A DNA stretch of 64,000 bases from NCBI GenBank assembly GCA_028281005.1, contig JANQKS010000018.1, positions 104,134 to 168,133 on the forward strand, read 5' to 3'. Both the position numbers and the translations under genes were made by a program. The notes beneath the pieces are model-generated. The model was given only the letters and a program-made list of their open reading frames with translations, had not been told where the DNA came from and ran no database searches. Source of the DNA: Pseudomonadales bacterium. Its GTDB lineage: Bacteria; Pseudomonadota; Gammaproteobacteria; Pseudomonadales; Azotimanducaceae. This document shows positions 8,766 to 22,475 of this stretch, in pieces (the first letter of the stretch is position 1; every line of letters begins with the position of its first letter).

Positions 8766-8766
<1 letters not shown>
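8065..8766 (-). CDS. bchM: Mg-protoporphyrin IX methyltransferase
   Basis: The 233-residue enzyme transfers a methyl group from SAM to the C13 propionate of Mg-protoporphyrin IX, making the substrate of AcsF. The SAM-binding motif VLDAGCGTGIL is at residues 65-75, followed by the acidic loop VVGVDVSPRLIDLAR. YFDQTSLDKWAAL near the N-terminus and LFTVAPSTPLLRAMHVTGRLFP are typical of BchM. The start overlaps the bchL stop (TAATG), so translation is coupled. Confidence 0.96.
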
Positions 8767-13325
<4,559 letters not shown>

Positions 13326-13351
<26 letters not shown>

Positions 13352-14914
13352 CGTACAGAGTCTCCACTTCTATTCTTGATATGCCCTGCTCTTGGGCATA
13401 CAACTCGGTATTGCGAGCAGCTTTACGTCGCACAAAAAACGGCACGCGTTGCAGCTCCGCGCTAGCGGCGTCTGTCCACACAATGGTGTCGTCGGCAGAG
13501 GCAGCGGCCGGATCTTGCTCAGCCCGCCCCGCATCCTGCTCAGCCTCCGTACCCAGGCTTTCCACTGTGACCCCAACGTCTGTACTCACCCCCCCGCCGT
13601 GGCCGAGGTGAGAGGGCTGTACGTCATTACCAAACTCAAAGTCGCCGCGGAACATACCCAACAAATGTTCTTCGAGCCCCATCATGAGCGGGTGCACCCA
13701 GGTATCGAACAAAACGTTGGCGCCTTCATGACCCATGGTCGGCGAGTAACGCGCCGGGCAATCTTCCACATGGAACGGTGCGCAAATCACAGCGCAGGGA
13801 ATCCCTAGACGTTTGGCGATGTGCCGCTCCATCTGCGTGCCCAGCACCAACTCCGGCCCTGCGGCGGCAATCGCTTGCTCTACTTCCATGTAGTCATCCG
13901 TCACCAGTGCCGGCACGCCAAGTTCTTCGGCCAAGGCACGCACCGGTTTGGCAAACTCGCGGGCGTAGGTGCCTAGACCGACCACTTTGAAGCCAAGCTC
14001 GTGGGTGGCGATGCGCGCTGCGGCACAGGCGTGGGTCGCGTCGCCAAACACAAATACTTCTTTGCCGGTGAGATAGGTCGAATCAACCGAGCGGGAATAC
14101 CAGGGCAAACGTGAATCTGTAGGAGGTTCCGGCAGCGTGATACCAAGCGCCTCGCCCAGTTCCGCCAAAAACTGTTGCGTAGCACTTACCCCCAGCGGAA
14201 CCGTGTGGATGGTGGTCTGTCCAAACTGGCGTTCTAGCCAGCGGCACACCGTGCTCGCCACTTCGGGATACAGGCAAATGTTGGCCTGTGCGGCAGGAAT
14301 GTTGAGCAAATCTGCCGGGGTTGCACCAAGTGGCGCTACAACGTTGACACGTACACCCACAGACTCCAACAGTCGGGAAATTTCCAGCGCGTTATCACGC
14401 GCCCTGAAACACAAATCCGCCGGCCCAAGTATGTTCACCGCGGGTGCGTCTGCGTTGCGTTCCGGCGTTTCACTGTTGCGCAGCAAACTGCGCACAATCT
14501 GATAAAAGGTTTCGCTGGCGCCCCAATTTTCTTTGCGTGAGTAAGCCGGCAACTCCACCGGCACGATGGGGATATCCAATTGCAACTGACTGGCCAACGC
14601 CCCCGGTTGGTCTTGTAACAATTCAGCGGTGCATGATTCACCGACCAACAGCACCTCCGGCTGAAAACGTTGCACGCTGTCGCGTACGGTATCCATCACT
14701 AACTCAGCTGTGTCCGCACCCAAATCACGCGCTTGGAACGTGGTATAGGTCACCGGTGGGCGGCGCCCTTGGCGCTCGATCATGGTGAACAGCAAATCGG
14801 CGTAGGTATCACCCTGGGGGGCATGCAAAACGTAGTGTACGTTGCGCAAACTGGAGGCGATGCGCATGGCGCCGATGTGCGGCGGGCCTTCGTAAGTCCA
14901 TAAAGATAAACGCA

Positions 14915-14915
<1 letters not shown>
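13326..14915 (-). CDS. bchB: light-independent protochlorophyllide reductase subunit B
   Basis: The 529-residue NifK-like protein forms the catalytic component with BchN. It starts [20 protein letters not shown], and Asp36 ([10 protein letters not shown]) is the aspartate that completes the [4Fe-4S] cluster held by three BchN cysteines. The C-terminal small domain ([19 protein letters not shown]) is present. An acidic linker (about 442-470, [18 protein letters not shown]) precedes it. The start overlaps the bchN stop by one base (TAATG). Confidence 0.97.
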
Positions 14916-16719
<1,804 letters not shown>

Positions 16720-16757
16720 GGTTTCCGTCGATCCCCCCACAGGCCGTGTATGCAAAG

Positions 16758-16786
16758 ATTATTAGCAGCTTAGGAGAAAGTGTCAA
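16758..16786 (-). promoter_or_regulatory. sigma-70 type promoter of the bchF operon
   Basis: On the minus strand TTGACA (16786-16781) is followed after exactly 17 bp by AATAAT (16763-16758). This predicts transcription from near 16751, in front of the bchF ATG at 16719. Confidence 0.7.
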
Positions 16787-16798
16787 TTTTATTTTACG
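16781..16798. promoter_or_regulatory. imperfect PpsR-type operator in the bchF/aerR intergenic region
   Basis: TGTCAATTTTATTTTACG fits the PpsR/CrtJ consensus TGT-N12-ACA except for the last base. It covers the -35 box of the bchF promoter, where binding would block polymerase. I found no second site at the usual 8-bp spacing. Confidence 0.4.
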
Positions 16799-16808
16799 CC
16801 TAGTTTAG

Positions 16809-16876
16809 TTGACACATTCCGTCGCGCTCCATAAATTAGCCTGGAAGTTGACTTCTGGCGTGCTTTGCGGGATAAC
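16809..16876 (+). promoter_or_regulatory. candidate promoters for aerR/ppaA-ppsR
   Basis: Two sigma-70-like promoters point towards aerR: TTGACA (16809-16814)-17 bp-TAAATT (16832-16837), and TTGACT (16848-16853)-17 bp-GATAAC (16871-16876). The first -35 is an inverted copy of the bchF -35, so the region is a compact divergent promoter. A leader of about 130-165 nt would precede the aerR start at 17012. Confidence 0.5.
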
Positions 16877-17011
16877 AATGCAGCGAGCTAAAAAAGAACC
16901 CCGACGCATTCAAGTCGAGGGGCATCGATCGAACGGCGCGCCGCAGTCCGGCCCGCCAGCACGCTCAGTGCCAAGCCGCTTACGCCTATTGGGGTACGGG
17001 AGGGAACCTAT

Positions 17012-17884
17012 ATGGCCTATATGGAGCGAGCCGAGATTATTACTGGAGTCAGTATCAGGAAACGAGCACCGGCCCGTTCCAGTTACGCACTCCAGCGATT
17101 CATCCATCAAAACGTCCTCCCTCGCATGACGCTCACCGAGACCGAAGTAGAACACCTCAGCGTCGAGGCAAACCTCAACGCAGAGTTTGAAGTCCAAGGT
17201 AGGCGCTGCTCCAGTGAAGACAGCGTTGTGCACCTCACTTCTTTGTTGATCGGTGGTCAGATATTACCGGCAACCGACTTTGTGTTGTCACAACGCTACG
17301 CCGGCGTACCGTTCGAAACGATCTGCCTAGAACTGTTGACACCGGCAGCCCAGTTACTCGGCCGCGGCTGGCGTGACGAAACCCTGGACTTTAATCAGGT
17401 CACAGTGGGTGTGGGGCATCTACAACGCATCATGCACGAGGTAGATCTCCTCTCACCCAAGCTATCCAACAAAAATGGTCATCACCACACCATCATCTTG
17501 ATGGCCGCACCCGGTGAGCAACACACCTTCGGCTTGTCCATGTTGGGCGATTTTTTCCATCATGACGGCTGGCAAGTGTTCGGCGGTCCGGGTTATCGCC
17601 TTCCGGAATTGTTGGATACGCTCAAATACACCCCTATCGACTGCTTGGGTTTGTCTGTTTCCAATGAACGCTGCGTGGAAGCAGCCGCCGATGTCGTCCG
17701 ACAAGCCCGCAACACCAGCTGTAACCCGGCGCTTAAGGTGTTAGTGGGCGGACATTTGTGTAATTCGGACCAATCGCTTTTGCGGGCTGTCAACGCCGAC
17801 GCCCAAGCCTCCGACGCCCTCGACGCGGTGCGCGTGGCCAAGCTTCTAACACCCAAGGCGTTACTAACCAGTAGCCCAAGATAG
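17012..17884 (+). CDS. aerR: PpaA/AerR-family cobalamin-binding antirepressor
   Basis: The 290-residue protein has an N-terminal helical segment (about 75-150: VHLTSLLIGGQILPATDFVLSQRYAGVPFETICLELLTPAAQLLGRGWRDE) and a Rossmann-like B12-binding domain (about 160-280) with the EQHTFG variant of DxHxxG, whose His is the likely cobalt ligand, plus VFGGPGY and the VLVGGH block. In Rhodobacter, AerR/PpaA binds cobalamin (light-dependent) and counteracts CrtJ/PpsR. GGGAGG precedes the ATG. It lies 5 bp upstream of ppsR, so the antirepressor and repressor are made together, and is divergent from bchF. Confidence 0.92.
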   Translation: MAYMERAEIITGVSIRKRAPARSSYALQRFIHQNVLPRMTLTETEVEHLSVEANLNAEFEVQGRRCSSEDSVVHLTSLLIGGQILPATDFVLSQRYAGVPFETICLELLTPAAQLLGRGWRDETLDFNQVTVGVGHLQRIMHEVDLLSPKLSNKNGHHHTIILMAAPGEQHTFGLSMLGDFFHHDGWQVFGGPGYRLPELLDTLKYTPIDCLGLSVSNERCVEAAADVVRQARNTSCNPALKVLVGGHLCNSDQSLLRAVNADAQASDALDAVRVAKLLTPKALLTSSPR

Positions 17885-17889
17885 CCCCG

Positions 17890-19245
17890 ATGGACGAGCG
17901 TCAACTCAGGAGCCTGTCGCGCTCCACGCTCGTGGATCTTACCTCCGACGTTGTCCTACTGATGGACAAAGACGGCACCATTCTAGATTCGAACGTCCGC
18001 GCCTTGGGCCGCATTGATCCCCAACAATTCGAAGTAGGCAAGTCATTTTATGACGCCGTCACTACCGAGAGCCGTGAAAAAGTCGACGCCCTGCTGCAAG
18101 ACAACACACCTCAATGGCGGCAACTTAACCACCCGGTATCCGAAACGGACTTAGACCACCCGATCCGCTACTGCGCCCTGCCGCTGGGCAAAGGCGAAAA
18201 GATTCTTAGCCTGGGTCAAGACTTGCTGCCGCTGGCGGAGCTGCAACAGCAACTGGTCGCCGCCCAGGAATCCGCGGAGCAAGATTATTGGCGATTGCGC
18301 CAAGCGGAGGCGCGCTTTCAGTTGTTGTTCGAAAAGGCACGTACGCCTATTTTTGTCGCTACAGCGGAACAAGCTCGTTTGATTGAAGCAAATCCCGCCG
18401 CCCAGGCGATTATGAAACACAGCGAAATTGGCAACCGACGTTATCTAACCGCGTTGTTCCATGCAGGTGCAGAGGCGCAGGTTGAACAGCTAATTACTCA
18501 AGCCCGTGCTTCCGGCTCAAGCGAGGAGCAGGACCTGTTGTTGCGCGACGGCGTCACTACCGCCAACGTCATCATTACGCTGCTCAGGCAAGGCAACAAA
18601 GCCAGCTTAATTGTGCAGCTCGACAGCAGCGCAGACCCGCATTCCCAACAAGGCGAAGTCCAAGGCAGCATGCAACTGCTGGAAAACCTGCCGGAACCGG
18701 TGACCATCCTCGACAACCGCCAACGTGTGGTTTGGGCAAATTTGGCGTTTGCTGAACTGTGTCAATTAGCGAGTCCGGAACACGCCTACGAACGGGAGCT
18801 CAGCGACTGGATCGGACGCTCCGCGGTGGATGTGAACGTACTGTTCAGCAATACGCAGAAGAATGGCACGTTACGCGCATTTGCCACCGTGGCCGTCGGT
18901 GAACAACACTTACGCACAGATGTTGACATCACCGCGGTGACATTAGATCCACGTAACAGCCCCATGCACATGGGTTTGGTGATCATGACGCGTCGCTCCG
19001 AAGACCGCGAGCCGAGCCCTGCCGCCCCGGAAGCCACAGACGTGCGGGTGAAGAATCTGATTGGGCAAATGCCGCTAAAAGAGCTCGTGCGCGAATCCGC
19101 TGAACAAATCGAACGTTTGGCCATCGACGCGGCGTTGTCGATCACTGACGACAACCGTGCCGCTGCAGCCGAAATGCTAGGTATCAGCCGCCAGAGCCTG
19201 TATTTCAAACTGCGTCGTTACGGCTACCTGGACCCGAACGAATAA
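17890..19245 (+). CDS. ppsR: PpsR/CrtJ-family repressor of photosynthesis genes
   Basis: The 451-residue regulator has three PAS-like regions (about 15-115, 140-250 and 262-385), with a short coiled segment (about 116-142) between the first two, and a C-terminal Fis-type helix-turn-helix (about 405-448: DDNRAAAAEMLGISRQSLYFKLRRYG). PpsR binds TGT-N12-ACA and represses pigment and light-harvesting genes under oxygen or light. Only two cysteines exist, Cys95 and Cys291; the HTH, which carries a redox-active Cys in Rhodobacter PpsR/CrtJ, reads RLAIDAAL and has none. It is probably co-transcribed with aerR. Confidence 0.95.
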   Translation: MDERQLRSLSRSTLVDLTSDVVLLMDKDGTILDSNVRALGRIDPQQFEVGKSFYDAVTTESREKVDALLQDNTPQWRQLNHPVSETDLDHPIRYCALPLGKGEKILSLGQDLLPLAELQQQLVAAQESAEQDYWRLRQAEARFQLLFEKARTPIFVATAEQARLIEANPAAQAIMKHSEIGNRRYLTALFHAGAEAQVEQLITQARASGSSEEQDLLLRDGVTTANVIITLLRQGNKASLIVQLDSSADPHSQQGEVQGSMQLLENLPEPVTILDNRQRVVWANLAFAELCQLASPEHAYERELSDWIGRSAVDVNVLFSNTQKNGTLRAFATVAVGEQHLRTDVDITAVTLDPRNSPMHMGLVIMTRRSEDREPSPAAPEATDVRVKNLIGQMPLKELVRESAEQIERLAIDAALSITDDNRAAAAEMLGISRQSLYFKLRRYGYLDPNE

Positions 19246-19301
19246 GCCCATTCCGGCTACCCTTTCCCCTCAATCGACCCTCCAATCGTGTAGATATAAC
19301 G

Positions 19302-19319
19302 TGTAAATATAAATTGACA
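19302..19319. promoter_or_regulatory. PpsR operator 1 (TGT-N12-ACA)
   Basis: TGTAAATATAAATTGACA matches the PpsR/CrtJ consensus exactly, and its last six bases are the TTGACA -35 box of the promoter for the pucC-like gene and bchP. Confidence 0.85.
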
Positions 19320-19342
19320 CTATCGAGTGTCATACGTATCTT
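19314..19342 (+). promoter_or_regulatory. promoter of pucC-like/bchP
   Basis: TTGACA (19314-19319), a 17-bp spacer, then TATCTT (19337-19342). The -35 lies in PpsR operator 1 and the -10 in operator 2, so repressor binding would occlude both boxes. The start of transcription should be near 19350, about 37 nt before the ATG. Confidence 0.7.
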
Positions 19343-19345
19343 ACA
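19328..19345. promoter_or_regulatory. PpsR operator 2 (TGT-N12-ACA)
   Basis: TGTCATACGTATCTTACA is a second perfect consensus match, eight bases after operator 1. Two sites spaced 8 bp apart is the arrangement known for cooperative CrtJ/PpsR binding. Confidence 0.85.
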
Positions 19346-19386
19346 TCTATTGATAAAGGGCGATATTAAGGGGGGTTGCGCACTAC

Positions 19387-20742
19387 ATGGGTTGGCTAGG
19401 CATCTTCCGTATGGGCCTTGTGCAATCATGCCTGGGCGCAATTGTGGTGCTGACCACGAGCACCATCAACCGGGTGATGGTTGTTGAACTCATGCTGCCG
19501 GCCATGTTGCCCGGCATCTTGGTTGGCCTGCACTACGTCATTCAGCTTTCACGGCCTTGTTTCGGCCACGCCTCAGATCAACTCGGCCGTCGAACCCCTT
19601 GGATTATTGCCGGCATGACTGTGCTTGCCATCGGCGGTGTGCTGGCCGCTACAGCCACCGCGTGGATGGCTGAGAGCACCCTCTACGGCACCCTGCTGGC
19701 GGTTTTTGCATTTATTCTTATCGGCGGAGGCGTGGGTGCTGCCGGAACCTCTATGCTGGCAATGTTAGCGGCGCATGTACCGGCGCAACGGCGCGCCGCG
19801 GCGGGCAGCATCGTATGGATCATGATGATCACCGGCTTTGTAATCACCGCAAGCACGGCGGGCGCCTTTTTAGATCCGTTTACCACCACTCGCCTGATTC
19901 AGGTCACCGCCTGTGTAGCCGCCATCGCCTGGGTGGTCACCTTGCTGGCATTGGCTGGCGTTGAGCGCAGCGCGGCCCAGCAAAGCACGACACGGACAGA
20001 TGAACTGAACCCCCCTGATCAACAACCCAATCAGGAAGATGACGGCGATTTTCGCACCGCCTTGCGCGAAGTATGGCGGGACCAAGACGCCAAACACTTC
20101 ACCATTTTTGTATTTGTTTCGATGCTGGCTTACAGCACCCAAGATCTGATTCTAGAACCGTTTGCCGGCAGCGTCTTTGGCATGACGCCGGGCGAATCCA
20201 CCCAGCTGTCTGGCTTGCAAAACGCTGGCGTGTTGCTGGGTATGCTGCTGGTAGCGGTCATCGCAACCCGCGGCGGTGCCACCCGCTGGGGATCTTTGCG
20301 CACCTGGATGGTCTCTGGATGTGTGGCGAGCAGTGCAGCACTTTTAGCGCTGGTGCTGGCAGCACAGGCGGGACCGTCCTGGCCATTAGCACCTACCGTT
20401 ATGGCCTTGGGTGTGGCCAACGGCGTATTCGCCGTGGCCGCCATAGGCTCCATGATGGCGCTGGCCGGCAGTGGGCCAAAGGGTAAAGAAGGCGTGCGTA
20501 TGGGATTATGGGGGGCGGCTCAGGCGATTGCATTCGCCATCGGCGGCTTCTTCGGCACCATGTTATATGACTTATTAACTTTTGTTGGCATCAGCGGCGC
20601 CCACGCCTATGCCAGCGCTTTTGCCATCGAGGCAAGCATCTTCCTGTGGGCTGCGTTCCTGGCCACCTCCATTCCCCAGCTTTCTGGAGGTGGCGCTCAA
20701 CGCGACTACAAAACCTATCAAGTTTGGAAAGTGACCTCATGA
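19387..20742 (+). CDS. PucC-family MFS transporter adjacent to bchP
   Basis: The 451-residue protein has about 12 hydrophobic segments and the BCH2/PucC signatures LTTSTINRVMVVELMLPAMLPGILVGLHYVIQLSRPCFGHASDQLGRRTPWI, QDLILEPFAGSVFGMTPGEST and GVRMGLWGAAQAIAFAIGG. It is a paralogue of lhaA in this window and corresponds to the pucC-like gene usually found between bchG and bchP (orf427/428 in Rhodobacter); bchG itself is missing here. A pigment-handling role in the inner membrane is inferred. A long acidic loop (about 196-220) separates the two halves. The stop overlaps the bchP start (ATGA). Confidence 0.9.
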   Translation: MGWLGIFRMGLVQSCLGAIVVLTTSTINRVMVVELMLPAMLPGILVGLHYVIQLSRPCFGHASDQLGRRTPWIIAGMTVLAIGGVLAATATAWMAESTLYGTLLAVFAFILIGGGVGAAGTSMLAMLAAHVPAQRRAAAGSIVWIMMITGFVITASTAGAFLDPFTTTRLIQVTACVAAIAWVVTLLALAGVERSAAQQSTTRTDELNPPDQQPNQEDDGDFRTALREVWRDQDAKHFTIFVFVSMLAYSTQDLILEPFAGSVFGMTPGESTQLSGLQNAGVLLGMLLVAVIATRGGATRWGSLRTWMVSGCVASSAALLALVLAAQAGPSWPLAPTVMALGVANGVFAVAAIGSMMALAGSGPKGKEGVRMGLWGAAQAIAFAIGGFFGTMLYDLLTFVGISGAHAYASAFAIEASIFLWAAFLATSIPQLSGGGAQRDYKTYQVWKVTS

Positions 20743-21974
20743 ATCAAGCGATCGACTATGACGTGATAGTGGTTGGCGGCGGCCCAGCGGGTAGCACTAC
20801 TGCCGAAGACCTCAGTCGACTAGGCCACAAGGTTGCCTTGTTAGAGCGGGGCGTGCGCATCAAACCTTGTGGCGGCGCGGTCCCACCCCGTTTGTTGGAT
20901 CAGTTTGACATCCCTCGCAATCTGCTCAGCACAGAAATCAACTGCGCCCACATCGTCTCCCCTAATGGCAGGCGTGTGCAGATGCCAATCAACAACGGCT
21001 ATATGGGCGTGGTAGACCGAGAAGTGTTTGATCCTTGGTTGCGCAACCGCGCCAAGGACGCTGGTGTCGACATCATTACCACCCAGTTTAAATACCTTCA
21101 CGAAGAAGACGACGGCACCGTGCTGGTGTACATCGGGGAACGCGGCGAGGACGACACCACGCTACGCACTCGCATCGTAGTGGGCGCAGACGGTGCCAAC
21201 TCTACGGTGGCCAGCTTTGGTCTGTGCGGTGGCGGTGAACGAATGTCGTTTGGCGCATGGCGCGAAGAGATGCGCAGATTTGTACCAGGTGATACCGCCA
21301 TGCACTACGTTGCCGCGTATCACGAAATTGTCGAAGCACCGAGCAATGTGGATGGCCACTGCTGCCAGGTGCATTACAACAGCCACTGGTCACCGGACTT
21401 TTTCGCCTGGGTATTTCCTCATGGTAACAAGCTCAGCGTTGGCGTCGGCAGTGCACAACGCGGCTTCGGTTTACGAGACTCGGTTAAAGACCTGCGCGCC
21501 AGCATTGGCTTAGCGGATGCCAAAACCCTACGCCGCGAGGGCGCACCGATCCCGTTACATCCTCTGCGCCGTTGGGACAACGGGCGCAACGTGATTGTTG
21601 TCGGCGACGCTGCAGGGGTGGTTGCACCCACTTCCGGTGAAGGTATTTATTACGCCATGGCCAGCGGTCGTATGGCAGCGGAGTCGATTGATGCCGTCTT
21701 GCGTACGGACAACCCCAGACTGCTGAGCCAGGCGAAGAAACGCTTCTTTGCGGAGCACGGCCAGACATTTCGAATGCTCGGTATGATGCAAAAATACTGG
21801 TACACCGCCGACGACCGTCGTGAGCGTTTTGTCGCCATCTGCGAAGACCCCGACGTGCAAGACCTCACCTGGACCGCCTATATGAATAAGCGCCTGGTGC
21901 ACAACCGCCCTACTGCGCACATGCGGGTGTTCTTCAAGAATATTGGCCATTTGACGGGGCTTGCCACGGTCTAG
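20739..21974 (+). CDS. bchP: geranylgeranyl diphosphate/bacteriochlorophyll reductase
   Basis: The start is ATG 20739, overlapping the upstream stop; a longer frame from 20646 is overlap only. The 411-residue flavoprotein has the FAD-binding GGGPAG at 13-18, LLERGVRIKPCGGAVPPRLL, VVGADGANSTVA and VVGDAAGVVAPTSGEGIYYAM, the standard BchP/ChlP set. It reduces three double bonds of the geranylgeranyl tail to phytyl. It is co-transcribed with the pucC-like gene under the PpsR-controlled promoter. The stop codon TAG is part of the CTAG that flanks a palindromic element. Confidence 0.96.
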   Translation: MNQAIDYDVIVVGGGPAGSTTAEDLSRLGHKVALLERGVRIKPCGGAVPPRLLDQFDIPRNLLSTEINCAHIVSPNGRRVQMPINNGYMGVVDREVFDPWLRNRAKDAGVDIITTQFKYLHEEDDGTVLVYIGERGEDDTTLRTRIVVGADGANSTVASFGLCGGGERMSFGAWREEMRRFVPGDTAMHYVAAYHEIVEAPSNVDGHCCQVHYNSHWSPDFFAWVFPHGNKLSVGVGSAQRGFGLRDSVKDLRASIGLADAKTLRREGAPIPLHPLRRWDNGRNVIVVGDAAGVVAPTSGEGIYYAMASGRMAAESIDAVLRTDNPRLLSQAKKRFFAEHGQTFRMLGMMQKYWYTADDRRERFVAICEDPDVQDLTWTAYMNKRLVHNRPTAHMRVFFKNIGHLTGLATV

Positions 21975-22279
21975 GGAGCCTCTGAATAAGTCTCAAAAGC
22001 TCAGAGGCACTGGCGCGTGGGCTGGCAAGGCAGCGCTCGCAGGAAATGTAGGTACCTTTTCAAGAGCGCCAACGCAGCCCAGCGCACGCGCCAGTACCTC
22101 CCAGCGGGCGTGCCATACGGCGCCTGTGCACTTCGTTGCGCCCCTTGGCAAGGTACCTACATTGCCGGCGGAACGCGCCTTGCCACAGACGCCGTATGAC
22201 ACGCTGAGTACATGAGACTTATGCAGAGGCTCCCTCGGGTGCCTCTGAGCGTTTGAGACTTATTCTTAAGGCACCCTAG
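21971..22279. mobile_element. nested palindromic (MITE-like) elements bounded by CTAG
   Basis: CTAG at 21971-21974 and 22276-22279 bracket 301 bp without a gene. The left end (21975-22010) and the right end (22238-22275) are inverted copies of each other sharing about 32 of 37 bases (GAATAAGTCTCAAA, GCTCAGAGGCAC). A partial third copy (22213-22233) precedes the right one across CTCG. The interior (22011-22212) has further inverted pairs: 22010-22025 with 22078-22094, 22045-22058 with 22150-22163 (14/14), and 22114-22128 with 22184-22198. No transposase is encoded. CTAG flanks fit the YTAR target-site duplication of IS5-family elements, so I read this as a non-autonomous relative. Confidence 0.7.
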
Positions 22280-22475
22280 CCCGCATTTCTGACAAAGGCC
22301 TGCAAGCCAGTTGCCGGTGCTGTGACCTGCCGCACAATAGGCCGCTATTCACCTACCTAAACTCCGGGTAGGTACTTTTCTCATTGTCATCGTCAGGCAC
22401 CGATCACCTAACACCTATAGGTGCGTGTTTCGTTGGCCTTAGCACCTACTCACAAGAATATGATGGAACGTATTG
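22280..22475 (+). promoter_or_regulatory. leader of the GGDEF-EAL gene with ACCTA/TAGGT repeats
   Basis: About 200 bp upstream of the gene hold several ACCTA motifs on both strands: an inverted pair ACCTACC (22351-22357)/GGTAGGT (22367-22373), a perfect 12-bp palindrome CACCTATAGGTG (22412-22423), and further single copies near 22406 and 22444. I found no convincing -35/-10 pair. A repeated operator is possible. Confidence 0.35.

Noticed and set aside
16809..17129. 106-codon frame in the aerR leader
   Set aside because: It overlaps the aerR start in another frame, begins inside the promoter region, and its Arg/Pro-rich product matches nothing I recognise.
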